A stretch of DNA of 64,000 bases from Streptomyces lavendulae subsp. lavendulae (lineage in GTDB: Bacteria; Actinomycetota; Actinomycetes; Streptomycetales; Streptomycetaceae). The position numbers and the translations under genes were made by a program. The notes under the pieces are model-generated. The model was not told where the DNA came from. It saw only the letters and a list, made by a program, of their open reading frames with translations, and ran no database searches. This document shows positions 7,981-16,469 of this stretch, piece by piece (the first letter of the stretch is position 1; every line of letters starts with the position of its first letter). Where the stretch lies: assembly GCF_002803845.1 (NCBI RefSeq), contig NZ_CP024985.1, positions 4,464,001 through 4,528,000 of the forward strand. The letters are read 5' to 3'.

Positions 7981-8940
7981 ATGCCCGCAGTGACTGTTGA
8001 GAACCCGTTGACCCTTCCGCGCGTGGCCGTGCCGCAGACCGCGGCGGCCCGCAAGGTACTGGCCGTGTCCACGGCCCCGGGCGGCTTCGAGGGCGAGGGC
8101 TTCCCGGTGCGCCGCGCGTTCGCCGGGATCGACTACCGCCACCTCGACCCGTTCATCATGATGGACCAGATGGGCGAGGTGGAGTACGCGCCGGGCGAGC
8201 CCAAGGGCACCCCCTGGCACCCCCACCGCGGCTTCGAGACCGTCACGTACCTGATCGACGGAACCTTCGTCCACCAGGACAGCAACGGCGGCGGCGGCGT
8301 CATCAACGGCGGCGACACCCAGTGGATGACCGCCGGTTCGGGCCTCCTGCACATCGAGGCCCCGCCGGAGTCCCTGGTCGTCAGCGGCGGGCTCTTCCAC
8401 GGCCTCCAGCTGTGGGTGAACCTCCCGGCCTCCGACAAGATGATGCCCCCGCGCTACCAGGACATCGGCGGCGGCCAGGTCCAGCTGCTGACCACCCTGG
8501 ACGGCGGCGCCCTGCTCCGCGTGATCGCCGGTGAGCTGGACGGTCACGAGGGCCCGGGCATCACCCACACCCCGATCACGATGATCCACGCGACCGTCAC
8601 CCCGGGCGCGGAGATCACCCTGCCGTGGCGTGAGGACTTCAACGCCCTCGCCTACGTCATGGCCGGGCGCGGATCGGTCGGCGAGGAGCGCAGGCCCGTC
8701 CACACCGGGCAGACGACGGTCTTCGGCGAGGGCGGCTCGCTCACCCTGCGGGCGGACGAGTCCCAGGACTCCAACGCCCCGGCCCTGGAGGTCGTGCTGC
8801 TCGGCGGGCGGCCCATCCGGGAGCCGATGGCGCACTACGGGCCGTTCGTGATGAACAGCCGGCACGAGCTCCAGCAGGCCTTCGACGACTTCCAGGCGGG
8901 CCGGCTCGGCCGGATCCCGACGACGGAGCGCACGAAGTAG
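7981..8940 (+). CDS. pirin family protein
   Basis: 319 residues, a bicupin. The metal-binding signature is present in the N-terminal cupin (HLDPFIMMDQM, then GTPWHPHRGFETVTYLIDG with the His ligands, and later HIEAP). The C-terminal cupin follows (DFNALAYVMAGRGSVGEE). Pirins are iron-containing proteins; some have quercetinase activity and others modulate redox or fatty-acid metabolism in Streptomyces. The ATG at 7981 is preceded by AAGGAGG at ideal spacing. It is probably monocistronic and regulated through the palindrome at 7939-7961. Confidence 0.93.
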   Translation: MPAVTVENPLTLPRVAVPQTAAARKVLAVSTAPGGFEGEGFPVRRAFAGIDYRHLDPFIMMDQMGEVEYAPGEPKGTPWHPHRGFETVTYLIDGTFVHQDSNGGGGVINGGDTQWMTAGSGLLHIEAPPESLVVSGGLFHGLQLWVNLPASDKMMPPRYQDIGGGQVQLLTTLDGGALLRVIAGELDGHEGPGITHTPITMIHATVTPGAEITLPWREDFNALAYVMAGRGSVGEERRPVHTGQTTVFGEGGSLTLRADESQDSNAPALEVVLLGGRPIREPMAHYGPFVMNSRHELQQAFDDFQAGRLGRIPTTERTK

Positions 8941-8947
8941 CGGATGC

Positions 8948-10006
8948 TCAGGGGAGCGGGGCCTGCGGGTCCCGCTCCGGGAAGAGGGTGCGGAGTTCGG
9001 AGACGATGCCGAACGCGGCCGCCGTCAGCGGGACGGCGAGCAGCATGCCGAGGATGCCGGCGACGCTCGCGCCGGCCGTGATCGCGAGCATCACCAGTGC
9101 GGGGTGCATCTGCACGGTCCGGCTCTGGACGAGGGGCTGGAGCACGTACCCCTCGATCATCTGGACCGCCAGCACCACGCCCAGGACCCACAGGGCGATG
9201 ACCCAGCCCCGATCGGCGAGGGCCACCAGGACCGCCACGGCGCCGGAGAGGAAGGCGCCGAGGTAGGGGATGTAGGCGGTGACGAACACCAGCGCCGCCA
9301 GTCCCACCGCGCCCGGCACCCGGAGCACCAGCAGTCCCACCCCGATCAGCACGGCGTCGACGAGGGCCACCAGGGTGGTCCCGCGCATGAACCCCTCGAC
9401 GGCCTCGAACGCGCGCCGTCCCATCGCCTCCATCAGGTCGCCCGACCGGCTCGGGACCAGGGAGCGCAGGGTGTCCGCGGCCCGGTCGGAGTCGCGCAGG
9501 AAGAAGAAGATCAGCACCAGGGCCAGGACCGCCATCGCGATGGTCGTGCCGACCACGCTGAGCCCGGCGATCAGCCCGGAGGCGGCGGTCCCGCCGAACT
9601 TCGCGAGCAGGCCCTCGGAGTTCTTGGCGAGGTCCTCCACCGAGGTGCCGACCGCCCCGAAGTGCTCGGCGAGGGCCTGCCCGGCCCGCCGGAGGGCGTC
9701 GACGATCTGGTCGCCCGTCTCGACGAGCGCGAGGACGACGACGTACGCGGCCCCGCCGACGACGGCGGTGAGGGCGAGGCAGGTGAGGGCGGCGGCGAGC
9801 GAGCGGTGCACCCCCATCCGGATCAGCCGCCGGTGCAGCGGGCCCAGCAGGGCGGTCCCGAGCACGGCGAGCAGGACGGGGGTGACGACGGTCTTGAGGA
9901 CGACGCACAGCCAGACGACGAGGGCGAGGACGCCGGCGGCGAGCAGGACGACGGCGCACCAGGCGGCGAGCCGCCGCACCGGGCCGGGGAGCAGGGGGGT
10001 CGCCAT
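8948..10006 (-). CDS. AI-2E family transporter (TqsA/PerM type)
   Basis: 352 residues with about eight hydrophobic segments and the family layout: paired N-terminal helices (AAWCAVVLLAAGVLALVVW and KTVVTPVLLAVLGTALLG), a soluble segment (about 95-150), and C-terminal helices including PYLGAFLSGAVAVLVAL and EGYVLQPLVQSRTVQMHP, which is the conserved family motif. Members export small molecules or act in sodium/proton exchange. The name from autoinducer-2 is historical and gives no substrate. The next gene upstream (10040-12217) is on the same strand, 33 bp away. Confidence 0.9.
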   Translation of the reverse strand: MATPLLPGPVRRLAAWCAVVLLAAGVLALVVWLCVVLKTVVTPVLLAVLGTALLGPLHRRLIRMGVHRSLAAALTCLALTAVVGGAAYVVVLALVETGDQIVDALRRAGQALAEHFGAVGTSVEDLAKNSEGLLAKFGGTAASGLIAGLSVVGTTIAMAVLALVLIFFFLRDSDRAADTLRSLVPSRSGDLMEAMGRRAFEAVEGFMRGTTLVALVDAVLIGVGLLVLRVPGAVGLAALVFVTAYIPYLGAFLSGAVAVLVALADRGWVIALWVLGVVLAVQMIEGYVLQPLVQSRTVQMHPALVMLAITAGASVAGILGMLLAVPLTAAAFGIVSELRTLFPERDPQAPLP

Positions 10007-10039
10007 CGCCGCGTCCGCCTTTCGGCCGTCAGGGGGGAA

Positions 10040-12217
10040 CTACCGGGCCTGGTCCTCGGCCGGTTTGGAGCGTTCGCGCAGCTCGAACCAGATCGACTTG
10101 CCCGCGCCGCGCGGGTCGACGCCCCAGGTGTCGGCGAGCATCTCCATCAGCAGGACGCCGCGCCCGCTCGACGCCATCTCCCCGGGGTGGCGCATGTGCG
10201 GCAGCTCGTCGCTGGCGTCCGCCACCTCCACGCGCAGCCGGCGCGCGCCCAGCTCGCCCACGGCCTCCGCGACCAGCAGTGCGTCGCCGTCGGTGTGCAC
10301 CAGTACGTTGGTGACCATCTCGGAGACCATCAGCTCGGCCGCGTCGACCTGCTCGGGATCCGTCCAGTCGTGCAGCAGCTCCCGGACCTGGCGCCGGGCC
10401 CCCGCGATCCGCTCCGGCTCCGCCTGCGCCACGGTCAGCACCGTGCGCCGGGCGGGCCGCGCCGGGTGCGACAGCGGGGTCCCGCAGCCGCAGTCCGCGC
10501 TCTCGCGGCACAGCAGCACCACGGCTATGTCGTCCTCGCGGCGGTCGGCCAGCGGCCCGGTGGTGTGGTGCGAGGAGGGCCCGTGGACGGCCTGCACCAG
10601 CAGGTCGGCCAGCTTCTCCAGGCTCTCCGTGTCGTGCGCCCCGGATTCGAGGATGGCCCGCAGCCGGGCCCAGCCGGTGTCCAGGTCGTGCCCGCCGGTT
10701 TCGATGAGCCCGTCGGTGCAGAGCATCATCGTCTCGCCGGGTTCCAGGGTGAACCGGGTGGTGGGGTAGTCGGTGTCGGGGATGATGCCGAGCGGCAGGC
10801 CGCCCGCGGTGGGCCGCATCAGGACGGTGCCGTCGGCCATCCGGATCGCCGGGTCGGGGTGCCCGGCGCGGGCCACCTCCAGCAGGCCCGTCTCCGGGTC
10901 GCACTCCACGTAGAGGCAGGTCGCGAAGCGCGGGCTCTGGTAGTCGGGGCCCTCGGCCGGATCCGACTCCTGGGAGGAGCAGAGCCCGGACAGGAAGCGG
11001 GAGGCCCGCGAGAGCACGGCGTCGGGGCGGTGGCCCTCGGAGGCGTAGGCGCGCACGGCGATCCGCAGCTGGCCCATCAGGCCGGCCGCCCGTACGTCGT
11101 GCCCCTGGACGTCGCCGATGACCAGCGCGAACCGGCCGGAGGGCAGCGGGATCACGTCGTACCAGTCGCCGCCGACCTGGAGGCCGCCGCCGGTGGGGAC
11201 GTAGCGGGCCGCGAGGGTCATGCCGGGGATCTCGGGGCCCAGCTGCGGCATCATCGACCGCTGGAGCCCGGTGGTGAGTTCCCGCTCGGATTCGGCCACC
11301 CCGGCCCGCTGGAGGGCCTGGGCCAGCATCCGGGCCACCGTCGTCAGCACGGACCGCTCGTCGGGCGAGAAGGACACCGGGTGCTTGAAGGCGGCCATCC
11401 AGGCGCCCATGGTCCGCCCGGCCACGATCAGCGGCAGGAAGGCCCAGGAGGCGCGTCCGAAGCGCCGGGCGAGCGGCCAGGTGACGGGGAAGCGGCGCCG
11501 GTAGTCCTCGGGGCTGGGCAGGTAGATCGCCCGGCCGTTCCGGACGACCTCCGCGGCCGGGTAGTCGGTGTCCAGCGGCATGTCGGTGAAGGGGCTCTCG
11601 TCCCCGGGGCCGTGCCCGTGGTGGCCGATGACCGACAGCCGGTCGCCCGCGACCCCGAAGACGGCCAGCCCGTCCGGGTTGAAGCCCGGCATGGACAGCG
11701 AGGCCGCCACCCGCAGCACCTCCGCGGTGGAGCGGGCCTCGGCCAGCGCCCGGCCCGCGTCCAGCAGGAAGGCCTCGCGGGAGCGGCGCCAGTCGCCGGT
11801 GATGGGGGTGTGCGCCGCCGTGGTGCCGGGCTGCGGTTCGGCGATCTCCTGGATGGTGCCGATCAGCTCGTAGTCGACGCGGCCGTCGGCCGTCAGGTTC
11901 TGCAGGGGCTTGGAGCGGCTGCGTACGGTGCGCAGCACCCGCCCGTCCTCGTCCATGATCCGCAGCCGGGCCTCGGCGAGGGTGCCCTCGGCGACGGCGA
12001 GGTTCACGATGCCGTTGATCTCGTTCCAGTCCACCGGGTGGAAGCGGGAGCGGGCGGCGGCCTCCGGCAGGACGACGGGCTCCGCGGGCAGCCCGAGCAG
12101 CCGGGCGGCCTCGCCGTCGAGGGTGACCGTCCCGGAGGCGTTGTCCCATCGCCACAGACCGGTCGCGATGGCGGCCAGGACGTCCTCGGTGCGCACCCGG
12201 TCATCTTTACAGGTCAT
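10040..12217 (-). CDS. PAS-GAF-SpoIIE phosphatase with C-terminal HATPase domain
   Basis: About 725 residues. Domains in order: PAS-like (GLWRWDNASGTVTLDGEAARLLGL), GAF (about 150-300), PP2C/SpoIIE serine phosphatase (GGDWYDVIPLPSGRFALVIGDVQGHD, with the metal-ligand Asp residues, through MLCTDGLIE and REDDIAVVLL) and an anti-sigma-type ATPase (MVSEMVTNVLVH, then SSGRGVLLMEMLADTWG). A single chain holding both phosphatase and kinase modules suits control of anti-anti-sigma phosphorylation in partner-switching. The start is uncertain: ATG 12217 is used, but ATG 12238 and GTG 12196 are possible and none has a strong ribosome site. Confidence 0.9.
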   Translation of the reverse strand: MTCKDDRVRTEDVLAAIATGLWRWDNASGTVTLDGEAARLLGLPAEPVVLPEAAARSRFHPVDWNEINGIVNLAVAEGTLAEARLRIMDEDGRVLRTVRSRSKPLQNLTADGRVDYELIGTIQEIAEPQPGTTAAHTPITGDWRRSREAFLLDAGRALAEARSTAEVLRVAASLSMPGFNPDGLAVFGVAGDRLSVIGHHGHGPGDESPFTDMPLDTDYPAAEVVRNGRAIYLPSPEDYRRRFPVTWPLARRFGRASWAFLPLIVAGRTMGAWMAAFKHPVSFSPDERSVLTTVARMLAQALQRAGVAESERELTTGLQRSMMPQLGPEIPGMTLAARYVPTGGGLQVGGDWYDVIPLPSGRFALVIGDVQGHDVRAAGLMGQLRIAVRAYASEGHRPDAVLSRASRFLSGLCSSQESDPAEGPDYQSPRFATCLYVECDPETGLLEVARAGHPDPAIRMADGTVLMRPTAGGLPLGIIPDTDYPTTRFTLEPGETMMLCTDGLIETGGHDLDTGWARLRAILESGAHDTESLEKLADLLVQAVHGPSSHHTTGPLADRREDDIAVVLLCRESADCGCGTPLSHPARPARRTVLTVAQAEPERIAGARRQVRELLHDWTDPEQVDAAELMVSEMVTNVLVHTDGDALLVAEAVGELGARRLRVEVADASDELPHMRHPGEMASSGRGVLLMEMLADTWGVDPRGAGKSIWFELRERSKPAEDQAR

Positions 12218-12332
12218 CCGGTCGGGCTGCCTGTTCATCCCCCTGTACGGGCGCGCCCGCGCGGCGGCCCGCCCGGACGGTAACCTTGGGACGGTTGAAT
12301 CCACCCTGGTATCGCGTAGAACTGGATGACTG

Positions 12333-14162
12333 ATGCATCGGTACAGGTCCCACACGTGCGGCGAGCTCCGTGCCTCCGACGTCGCCTCCGACGTCCGGCT
12401 GAGCGGCTGGCTGCACAATCGTCGAGACCTGGGCGGCATCCTCTTCATCGATCTGCGTGACCACTACGGCATCACGCAGCTCGTGGCCCGCCCCGGCACC
12501 GCGGCCGCCGCCGTCCTGGACAAGCTGTCCAAGGAGACGGTCGTGCGGGTCGACGGCAAGGTCGTCTCCCGTGGCGCCGACAACGTCAACCCGGAGCTGC
12601 CGACCGGCGAGATCGAGATCGAGGCCGTCGAGGTCGAGGTGCTCGGCGCCGCCGCCCCGCTGCCCTTCACGATCAACACCGACGACGGGGTGAACGAGGA
12701 GCGGCGCCTGGAGTACCGCTTCCTCGACCTGCGCCGCGAGCGCATGCACCGCAACATCATGCTGCGCTCGGCCGTCATCGCGTCGATCCGCTCGAAGATG
12801 GTGGCCCTCGGCTTCAACGAGATGGCGACCCCGATCCTCACCGCGACCTCCCCCGAGGGCGCCCGTGACTTCGTCGTCCCGTCCCGTCTGAACCCGGGCA
12901 AGTTCTACGCGCTGCCGCAGGCGCCGCAGCAGTTCAAGCAGCTGCTGATGATCTCCGGCTTCGACCGGTACTTCCAGATCGCGCCCTGCTTCCGTGACGA
13001 GGACGCCCGCGCCGACCGTTCGCCGGGCGAGTTCTACCAGCTCGACGTCGAGATGTCGTTCGTCGAGCAGGAGGACGTCTTCCAGCCGATCGAACGCCTG
13101 ATGACGGAGATCTTCACGGAGTTCGGCAAGGGCCGCGAGGTCACCTCGCCGTTCCCGCGGATCCCGTTCCGCGAGTCGATGCTGAAGTACGGCAACGACA
13201 AGCCCGACCTGCGCGCCAAGCTGGAGCTCGTCGACATCACCGACGTCTTCGAGGGCTCGGAGTTCAAGGCGTTCGCCGGCAAGCACGTGCGTGCGCTGGC
13301 CGTCCCGGACACCGCCGCGCAGCCGCGCAAGTTCTTCGACGGCCTCGGCGAGTACGCGATCTCGCTGGGCGCCAAGGGCCTGGCCTGGGTCCGCGTGGGC
13401 GAGGACGGCGGCCTGACCGGCCCGATCGCCAAGTTCCTCACCGAGGAGAACGTCAAGGTCCTCACCGAGCGTCTGGGCCTGGCGGCCGGGCACGCGGTGT
13501 TCTTCGGCGCGGGCGAGTTCGACGAGGTCTCCAAGATCATGTCGGGCGTGCGCGTCGAGGCGGCCAAGCGGGCGGGCCAGTTCGAGGAGAACGTCTTCCG
13601 CTTCTGCTGGATCGTCGACTTCCCGATGTACGAGAAGGACGAGGAGACCGGCAAGATCGACTTCTCCCACAACCCGTTCTCCATGCCGCAGGGCGGCATG
13701 AAGGACCTGGAGGAGAAGGACCCGCTGGACATCCTGGCCTGGCAGTACGACATCGTCTGCAACGGCATCGAGCTGTCGTCCGGGGCCATCCGCAACCACG
13801 AGCCCGAGGTCATGCTGAAGGCCTTCGAGATCGCCGGTTACGAGGCCGAGACCGTCGAGCGCGAGTTCGCCGGCATGCTGCGCGCGTTCCGCCTCGGCGC
13901 CCCGCCGCACGGTGGCATCGCCCCGGGCGTGGACCGCATCGTGATGCTGCTGGCCGACGAGCCGAACATCCGCGAGACCATCGCCTTCCCGCTGAACGGC
14001 AACGCCCAGGACCTGATGATGGGCGCGCCGACGGTGCTGGAGGAGTCCCGCCTGCGCGAGCTGAACATCGCGCTGCGCAAGCCGGTCGAGACCAAGGCCG
14101 CGGCCTCGGAGCGGTCCGTCTCCGACGCGGTCGCCCCGGACGCCGGTTCGCCGCGCGGCTGA
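12333..14162 (+). CDS. aspS: aspartyl-tRNA synthetase
   Basis: 609 residues, full bacterial length. Class IIb synthetase that charges tRNA-Asp (or, in organisms lacking asparaginyl-tRNA synthetase, tRNA-Asn as well). It shows the OB-fold anticodon domain (VRLSGWLHNRRDLGGILFIDLRDHYG), catalytic motif 2 (CFRDEDARADRSPGEFYQLDVEMSF), the bacterial GAD insertion in the middle, and motif 3 (GGIAPGVDRIVMLLADEPNIRETIAFP). The last 20 residues are a variable Ala/Ser-rich tail. It is followed by a strong terminator at 14193-14235. Gene identity is certain. Confidence 0.98.
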   Translation: MHRYRSHTCGELRASDVASDVRLSGWLHNRRDLGGILFIDLRDHYGITQLVARPGTAAAAVLDKLSKETVVRVDGKVVSRGADNVNPELPTGEIEIEAVEVEVLGAAAPLPFTINTDDGVNEERRLEYRFLDLRRERMHRNIMLRSAVIASIRSKMVALGFNEMATPILTATSPEGARDFVVPSRLNPGKFYALPQAPQQFKQLLMISGFDRYFQIAPCFRDEDARADRSPGEFYQLDVEMSFVEQEDVFQPIERLMTEIFTEFGKGREVTSPFPRIPFRESMLKYGNDKPDLRAKLELVDITDVFEGSEFKAFAGKHVRALAVPDTAAQPRKFFDGLGEYAISLGAKGLAWVRVGEDGGLTGPIAKFLTEENVKVLTERLGLAAGHAVFFGAGEFDEVSKIMSGVRVEAAKRAGQFEENVFRFCWIVDFPMYEKDEETGKIDFSHNPFSMPQGGMKDLEEKDPLDILAWQYDIVCNGIELSSGAIRNHEPEVMLKAFEIAGYEAETVEREFAGMLRAFRLGAPPHGGIAPGVDRIVMLLADEPNIRETIAFPLNGNAQDLMMGAPTVLEESRLRELNIALRKPVETKAAASERSVSDAVAPDAGSPRG

Positions 14163-14192
14163 GGCCCGTGGGCCCGTGGGCCCGCTCGTACG

Positions 14193-14235
14193 AAGGCGGC
14201 GCCCCCCTCCCGGTCCGGGAGGGGGGCGCCGCCTT
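14193..14235 (+). terminator. rho-independent terminator after aspS
   Basis: Perfect 21-bp arms at 14193-14213 and 14215-14235, GC-rich, followed by TTTTCGTCTTTT. It lies between the stop of aspS and the opposing vWA gene and probably works mainly for aspS. Confidence 0.9.
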
Positions 14236-14264
14236 TTCGTCTTTTCGTTGCCGTCCGGGGTTGC

Positions 14265-16175
14265 TCAGAACCGGTCGAGCAGGCCCTTGAGGAGGGCGGC
14301 CGGGGCGAGCTCGGCGGGGGCCGGGCCGGCGTGGAAGAAGCCGGCGTTGTCGGCGTCCAGCTTGCGCAGGAAGTCGAAGGCCTTGTTCTCGTGGTCGCCG
14401 AACGCGACGAACTGCCAGTGGACGTCGGGGGCGGTGGCGGCGGCGTCGACGATGGCCTGCCGGGCGGGCTGGCGGTTGTCGGGCGCGCCGTCCGTCTGGA
14501 AGACGACCAGGGCGGGGCCGGTGCCGCCGTCCTTCGCGTAGCGCTCCAGGACGGCTTCCACGGCCACGTGGTAGCTGGTGCGGCCCATCCGGCCGAGTTC
14601 GGCGTGGCGGGCCTCGACCCAGGCCGCGTCGTGGGTGTCGAGGGTCAGCTCGGCGGTGCCGTCCAGCTCGGTGGAGAAGAACACCGTGTGGACGGTGGCC
14701 TCCTCGTCGAGGTGCGCGGCCAGGGCCAGGGCGTGGTCGGCGAGGTGCTGGGCGCTGCCGTCCTTGTAGAAGCCGCGCATGGAACCGGAGCGGTCGAGGA
14801 CCAGGTACACCTTGGCGCGGGCGCCGGTCCTGCCCTTGGTGCGGAGCACCTGGCCGGCGGCCTTGTACGCGGCCGCCACCTCGGGCGCCCGCCGCCGCAC
14901 CGCTGCCGCGGCGATGGCGGGCCCCTGCGACTCCGCCTCCGGCGCGGTACCAGCCTCCTCGGACTCCGCGTCCACCTGCGCGGCGACGGGCTCGGCCTCG
15001 GGCTCCGCGTCCACCGGGGCGGCGACGGGCTCGGCCTCGGGCTCCGCCGGGGCGGCTTCGGGCTCGGCGTCGGCCTGCGGCGCGGCTGCTTCGGCCGGGG
15101 CCTCGGATTCCGCGTCCGCGACGGGCTCGGCGTCCGCCTGGGCGGCGACGGCCTCGGTCTCCGGCTGCGCCGGGTCGGCGGTGGCTTCGGCTTCCGGCTC
15201 CGCCGGGGTGGCCTCGGGCTCCGTGACGGCTTCCGGCTCGGCCGCTTCGGCCGGGGCCTCGGGCCCCTCCTGGGCGGCGACGAGCTCCGCGTCGGCCGCT
15301 ACGGCGTCCGCCTCGACAGCCTCGGTCTCCGGCTCCGCGTCGGCGGGGACGGGCTCGGCCGCGTCGGCCTGCGGCGCGGGGGTCTCGGCGGTGACGGCCT
15401 CGGGCTCGGCCGCTTCGGCCGGGGCCTCGGGCAGTGCCTCCGCGGTGGGCTCGGCCTCCGGCTCCGCCGCGGCAGCGGTGGCCGCGGCTTCCGGCTCCGC
15501 CTCGCCGGCGGTGGGCTCGGCCTCCGGCTCGGCGGAGACGGCCTCGGGCTCGGCCTCTTCGGCCGGGGCCTCGGACTCCGCGTCCGCGGCGGGCTCCGCC
15601 AGGGCGGCGTCGGCCTGCGGGGCGGGGCTCTCGGCGGTGACGGCTTCGGGCTCGGCCTCTTCGGCCGGGGCCTCGGGCAGTGCCTCCGTGGTGGCCGGGG
15701 CTTCGGCCGTTACGGCCTCGGCTTCCGGCTCGGCCGGGGCGGCCTCGGGCTCCGCCTGTGCGGCAGTGGGCTCGGCCTCCGGCTCGGCGGCGACGGCCTC
15801 TGCCTTCGCCGGGGCGGCCTCGGCTTCGGCCGGGGTCTCCGGCTCCGCCGGGGCGGCCTCGGCTGCGGGGGTGGCCGGGGTCGGCTTTGCAGGGGTGGTG
15901 GCTGCCGGAGGCGACGGGCGGCGGGCCTCCGGGACCGTGGGGTCCGTCGACTGCGCCGGGGCGGTCAGCAGCGTGCCCGGTTCGCGGTCGCGCGGCGCCG
16001 ACTGCGGCGGGACGGTGGGGTTGTCGAAGGAGGCCGCCACCAGATCGGCGGCCGCGTCCAGGGGAGTGCGTTCCGCCTGGCTGGGGACCGCCGCCGAAGC
16101 AGTGGAATCCGACGTCTCCGGAACCGGCTCGGCCGACCGTCCGAACACCTTGCGCAACAAGCTCCGAATACCCAT
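14265..16175 (-). CDS. TerF-like vWA domain protein with long Ala/Glu/Pro-rich tract
   Basis: About 636 residues. The N-terminus (MGIRSLLRKVFGR) is basic and amphipathic. Residues from about 80 to 400 are an Ala/Glu/Pro-rich tract built from short units such as AEPEAEP. The C-terminal 220 residues are a vWA domain of the tellurium-resistance TerF type: YLVLDRSGSMRGFYKDG carries the MIDAS DxSxS motif and VVFQTDGAPDNRQ holds a further metal ligand. TerF proteins belong to stress and tellurite-associated systems; no other ter genes are near. It converges with aspS and is divergent from PhoX. Confidence 0.85.
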   Translation of the reverse strand: MGIRSLLRKVFGRSAEPVPETSDSTASAAVPSQAERTPLDAAADLVAASFDNPTVPPQSAPRDREPGTLLTAPAQSTDPTVPEARRPSPPAATTPAKPTPATPAAEAAPAEPETPAEAEAAPAKAEAVAAEPEAEPTAAQAEPEAAPAEPEAEAVTAEAPATTEALPEAPAEEAEPEAVTAESPAPQADAALAEPAADAESEAPAEEAEPEAVSAEPEAEPTAGEAEPEAAATAAAAEPEAEPTAEALPEAPAEAAEPEAVTAETPAPQADAAEPVPADAEPETEAVEADAVAADAELVAAQEGPEAPAEAAEPEAVTEPEATPAEPEAEATADPAQPETEAVAAQADAEPVADAESEAPAEAAAPQADAEPEAAPAEPEAEPVAAPVDAEPEAEPVAAQVDAESEEAGTAPEAESQGPAIAAAAVRRRAPEVAAAYKAAGQVLRTKGRTGARAKVYLVLDRSGSMRGFYKDGSAQHLADHALALAAHLDEEATVHTVFFSTELDGTAELTLDTHDAAWVEARHAELGRMGRTSYHVAVEAVLERYAKDGGTGPALVVFQTDGAPDNRQPARQAIVDAAATAPDVHWQFVAFGDHENKAFDFLRKLDADNAGFFHAGPAPAELAPAALLKGLLDRF

Positions 16176-16357
16176 GGGCCAGGCCTTTCGCATGAGTGCG
16201 TGCGTCATTTGTCCGTGCTGCGCGGTTGATCCCTGCCCAGAGTGGACACGTAAGGTTATCGGCCCCTTGGCTGGAACTTCGGCAGGGGCGCCCTTCGTGG
16301 CGCCCAGCCAACCAGGGAACAGCGGTCTCCGCCCGAACTGCCCCTCCGCCGTGCCGG

Positions 16358-16379
16358 GTTCATCCAGCGTTCACTCCGG
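16358..16379 (+). promoter_or_regulatory. PHO box upstream of phoX
   Basis: Two direct 11-bp units, GTTCATCCAGC (16358-16368) and GTTCACTCCGG (16369-16379), match the Streptomyces PhoP-binding repeat of G-(G/T)TCA type. The site lies 90 bp upstream of the alkaline phosphatase start, as expected for activation under phosphate limitation. Confidence 0.72.
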
Positions 16380-16469
16380 CGCCGCTGCATCGGCGCAACC
16401 CGCGCCTAGCGTCACCGCTGATTCGTTCCGCCACGTCGTCGGCGGCGTGCACCCACCGGAGGACACCTC

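Noticed and set aside
9104..12283. Plus-strand open frame of 1059 codons
   Set aside because: Antisense to the AI-2E permease and the PAS-GAF-SpoIIE protein. Its composition is His/Gly/Gln/Arg-rich with no motif.
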